Origin: Clostridiales bacterium
GTDB taxonomy: Bacteria; Bacillota; Clostridia; Peptostreptococcales; Anaerovoracaceae
Assembly: GCA_009911365.1 (NCBI GenBank)
Contig: QXXF01000005.1
Location: 62,001-126,000 of the forward strand
Direction of reading: 5' to 3'
DNA length: 64,000 bases
Part shown: piece after piece, positions 62,755 through 64,000 of the stretch
How positions within the stretch are numbered: the stretch's first letter is position 1
Layout of the letters: each line of letters starts with the position of its first letter
Made by a program: the position numbers and the translations under genes
Notes under the pieces: generated by a model
What the model saw: the letters and a program-made list of their open reading frames with translations, nothing else
Databases searched by the model: none
Told to the model about the DNA's origin: nothing

Positions 62755-63813
62755 ATGATCGTACCTGTGAAATATGAAATGGATCGATTGCTGATTTTGG
62801 ACCAGACGCTGCTTCCTGGGGAGGAGCGTTATATAGAGATGCGGACAAAGGAGGATGTCTGGGAGGCCATCAAAAAATTACGGGTCCGGGGAGCACCGGC
62901 CATTGGAGTGGCGGCGGCTTACGGCCTTTACATAGCTGTCCGGGATCTGAAGACTGATAACTTCACGGACTTTGCCACACAGTTCCACAGTGTAAAAGAA
63001 TATATTGCCACCTCCAGGCCAACAGCGGTCAATCTGTTTTGGGCGCTGGAGCGGATGGAGCGCAGGCTGCTGGCCATGGAAGACGGCCTTTGCTTTGCGC
63101 CATCCTGGAACCAAGAACTGGAACACATCAAAGAAGAACTACTGAAAGAAGCGGAGGCCATCCGTAGGGAAGACGAAGAGTCCTGCCTGAGCATGGGCAG
63201 ACACGGACTTTCTTTGCTGAAAAGAGGCATGGGAATTTTGACCCACTGCAACGCAGGTACCCTGGCAACGGCCAAATATGGGACCTGCCTGGCACCTATT
63301 TACCTGGGTCAAGAGCAGGGATACGGCTTCAAAGTTTTTGCGGACGAGACTAGACCTTTGCTCCAGGGCGCGAGACTGACTGCTTGGGAACTTTCCAAGG
63401 AAGGGGTGGACGTAACGCTGATCTGCGACAATATGGCTGCTACAGTCATGAAGCAGGGAAAGATTGACGCGGTAGTGGTAGGATGCGACCGTATGGCTGC
63501 TAACGGCGATGGAGCCAATAAGATTGGGACCTCAGGCGTCGCGGTCCTGGCTAAGGAATTCGGGATTCCCTTTTATATGTTCGTTCCCACCTCCACCATT
63601 GATCTGGATACGCCTACAGGCAGCCAAATTCAAATAGAAGAACGCCCAGGAGAAGAAATCTGTGAAATGTGGTATGAAAAAAATATGGCACCCGCGGGGA
63701 TCAAAACTTACAACCCGGCTTTTGACGTGACGGACCACAAATATATCACCGCTGTGGTAACGGAAAAAGGCATCGTCTATCCGCCTTACGGAGAAAATCT
63801 GAGAAAGTTGTAG
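62755..63813 (+). CDS. mtnA: S-methyl-5-thioribose-1-phosphate isomerase
   Basis: 352 residues: RVRGAPAIGVAAAYGL, catalytic cysteine in LTHCNAGTLATAKYGT near 166, catalytic aspartate in VVVGCDRMAANGDGANKIGT, and VPTSTIDLDTPTGSQI. First cyclising step of the methionine salvage pathway; other mtn genes are not in the window. The ATG at 62755 follows GGGGG; scpA follows directly. Confidence 0.95.
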   Translation: MIVPVKYEMDRLLILDQTLLPGEERYIEMRTKEDVWEAIKKLRVRGAPAIGVAAAYGLYIAVRDLKTDNFTDFATQFHSVKEYIATSRPTAVNLFWALERMERRLLAMEDGLCFAPSWNQELEHIKEELLKEAEAIRREDEESCLSMGRHGLSLLKRGMGILTHCNAGTLATAKYGTCLAPIYLGQEQGYGFKVFADETRPLLQGARLTAWELSKEGVDVTLICDNMAATVMKQGKIDAVVVGCDRMAANGDGANKIGTSGVAVLAKEFGIPFYMFVPTSTIDLDTPTGSQIQIEERPGEEICEMWYEKNMAPAGIKTYNPAFDVTDHKYITAVVTEKGIVYPPYGENLRKL

Positions 63814-63818
63814 AAAAC

Positions 63819-64000
63819 ATGGGATACAAAGTAAAACTGAATGTCTTTGAGGGGCCTTTTGATCTATTGGTTTATTTGATCGAAAACGCCCAGATGAGCA
63901 TCTATGATATCAAAATTTCAGAGATCACAGACCAGTACCTGGAATATGTGAAAGAGATCGAGCGGCAGGACGTATCCGCGGCAGCGGAGTTTATGGTGCT
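63819..64000 (+). CDS. scpA: Segregation and condensation protein A (5' part, cut by window edge)
   Basis: 60 residues visible from the ATG at 63819: MGYKVKLNVFEGPFDLLVYL then NAQMSIYDIKISEITDQYLEYV, the conserved ScpA (kleisin) N-terminus that binds SMC. It starts 5 bases after mtnA without a clear box, so is probably translated by coupling. The rest lies beyond the edge. Confidence 0.92.
   Translation, partial: MGYKVKLNVFEGPFDLLVYLIENAQMSIYDIKISEITDQYLEYVKEIERQDVSAAAEFMV

Overview
The window reads as a chromosomal stretch of an anaerobic, spore-lineage Bacillota (class Clostridia). Evidence: strong GGAGG ribosome-binding sites, sigma-A promoters of the TTGACA-17-TATAAT type, the gene sets ffh-rpsP-khpA-rimM-trmD, sepF-divIVA-lspA-rluD and yicC-gmk-rpoZ, a membrane pyrophosphatase, a glycyl radical enzyme, an RqcH protein and a sigma-54 gene beside the glycolytic operon. 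Placement near Anaerovoracaceae/Family XIII is only an impression from protein style. No tRNA, rRNA or CRISPR array was found.

Layout. 1-1254: the tail of a large serine recombinase runs into an FAD-oxidoreductase gene that lacks its 5' half, so this is probably the edge of an integrated element. 1326-3818: a GHKL kinase/LytTR regulator pair, with a likely LytTR operator facing a truncated small gene. 3779-9951: a decayed stretch with a broken AAA-ATPase-like/PD-(D/E)XK gene, a broken AraC regulator, and a frameshifted amidohydrolase and MFS transporter. 10066-15849: Mrp ATPase, a 39-residue membrane protein, a two-part ThrE exporter, a VanRS-like two-component system, a hydrolase and an acyl-ACP thioesterase. 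15893-20651: a sigma-54 activator, two enhancer-like inverted repeats and a -24/-12 promoter in front of an aminotransferase-SDR-SDR operon. 20673-29760: SRP, translation, division and lipoprotein genes. 29921-38437: lipase-like hydrolase, RqcH, yicC-gmk-rpoZ, a solo LytTR regulator, an NlpC/P60 wall enzyme and rpsB-tsf. 38438-49099: an AT-richer accessory region with an intact AAA-ATPase-like gene, paired XRE regulators, small membrane-peptide remnants, an orphan glycyl radical enzyme, a deletion scar and a large WG-repeat protein. 49378-64000: SEC-C protein, homoserine dehydrogenase, trmL, rpoN, gap-pgk-tpiA-eno, secG, hppA, a CDF transporter, a degenerate AAA-ATPase-like gene, mtnA and the start of scpA.

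How it fits together. The sigma-54 factor (51696-53135) would serve the activator at 15893 and its target operon. The glycolytic operon lacks the cggR and phosphoglycerate mutase genes often found in this neighbourhood in related bacteria, and rpoN sits directly in front of gap. Three members of one AAA-ATPase-like/PD-(D/E)XK family appear at different stages of decay.

The most unusual signal is a pair of about 95-base elements (51527-51622 and 61244-61339), one ahead of rpoN and one ahead of an AAA-ATPase-like gene. They share a fold with several compensatory base changes and look like an unassigned structured RNA or RNA-forming repeat.
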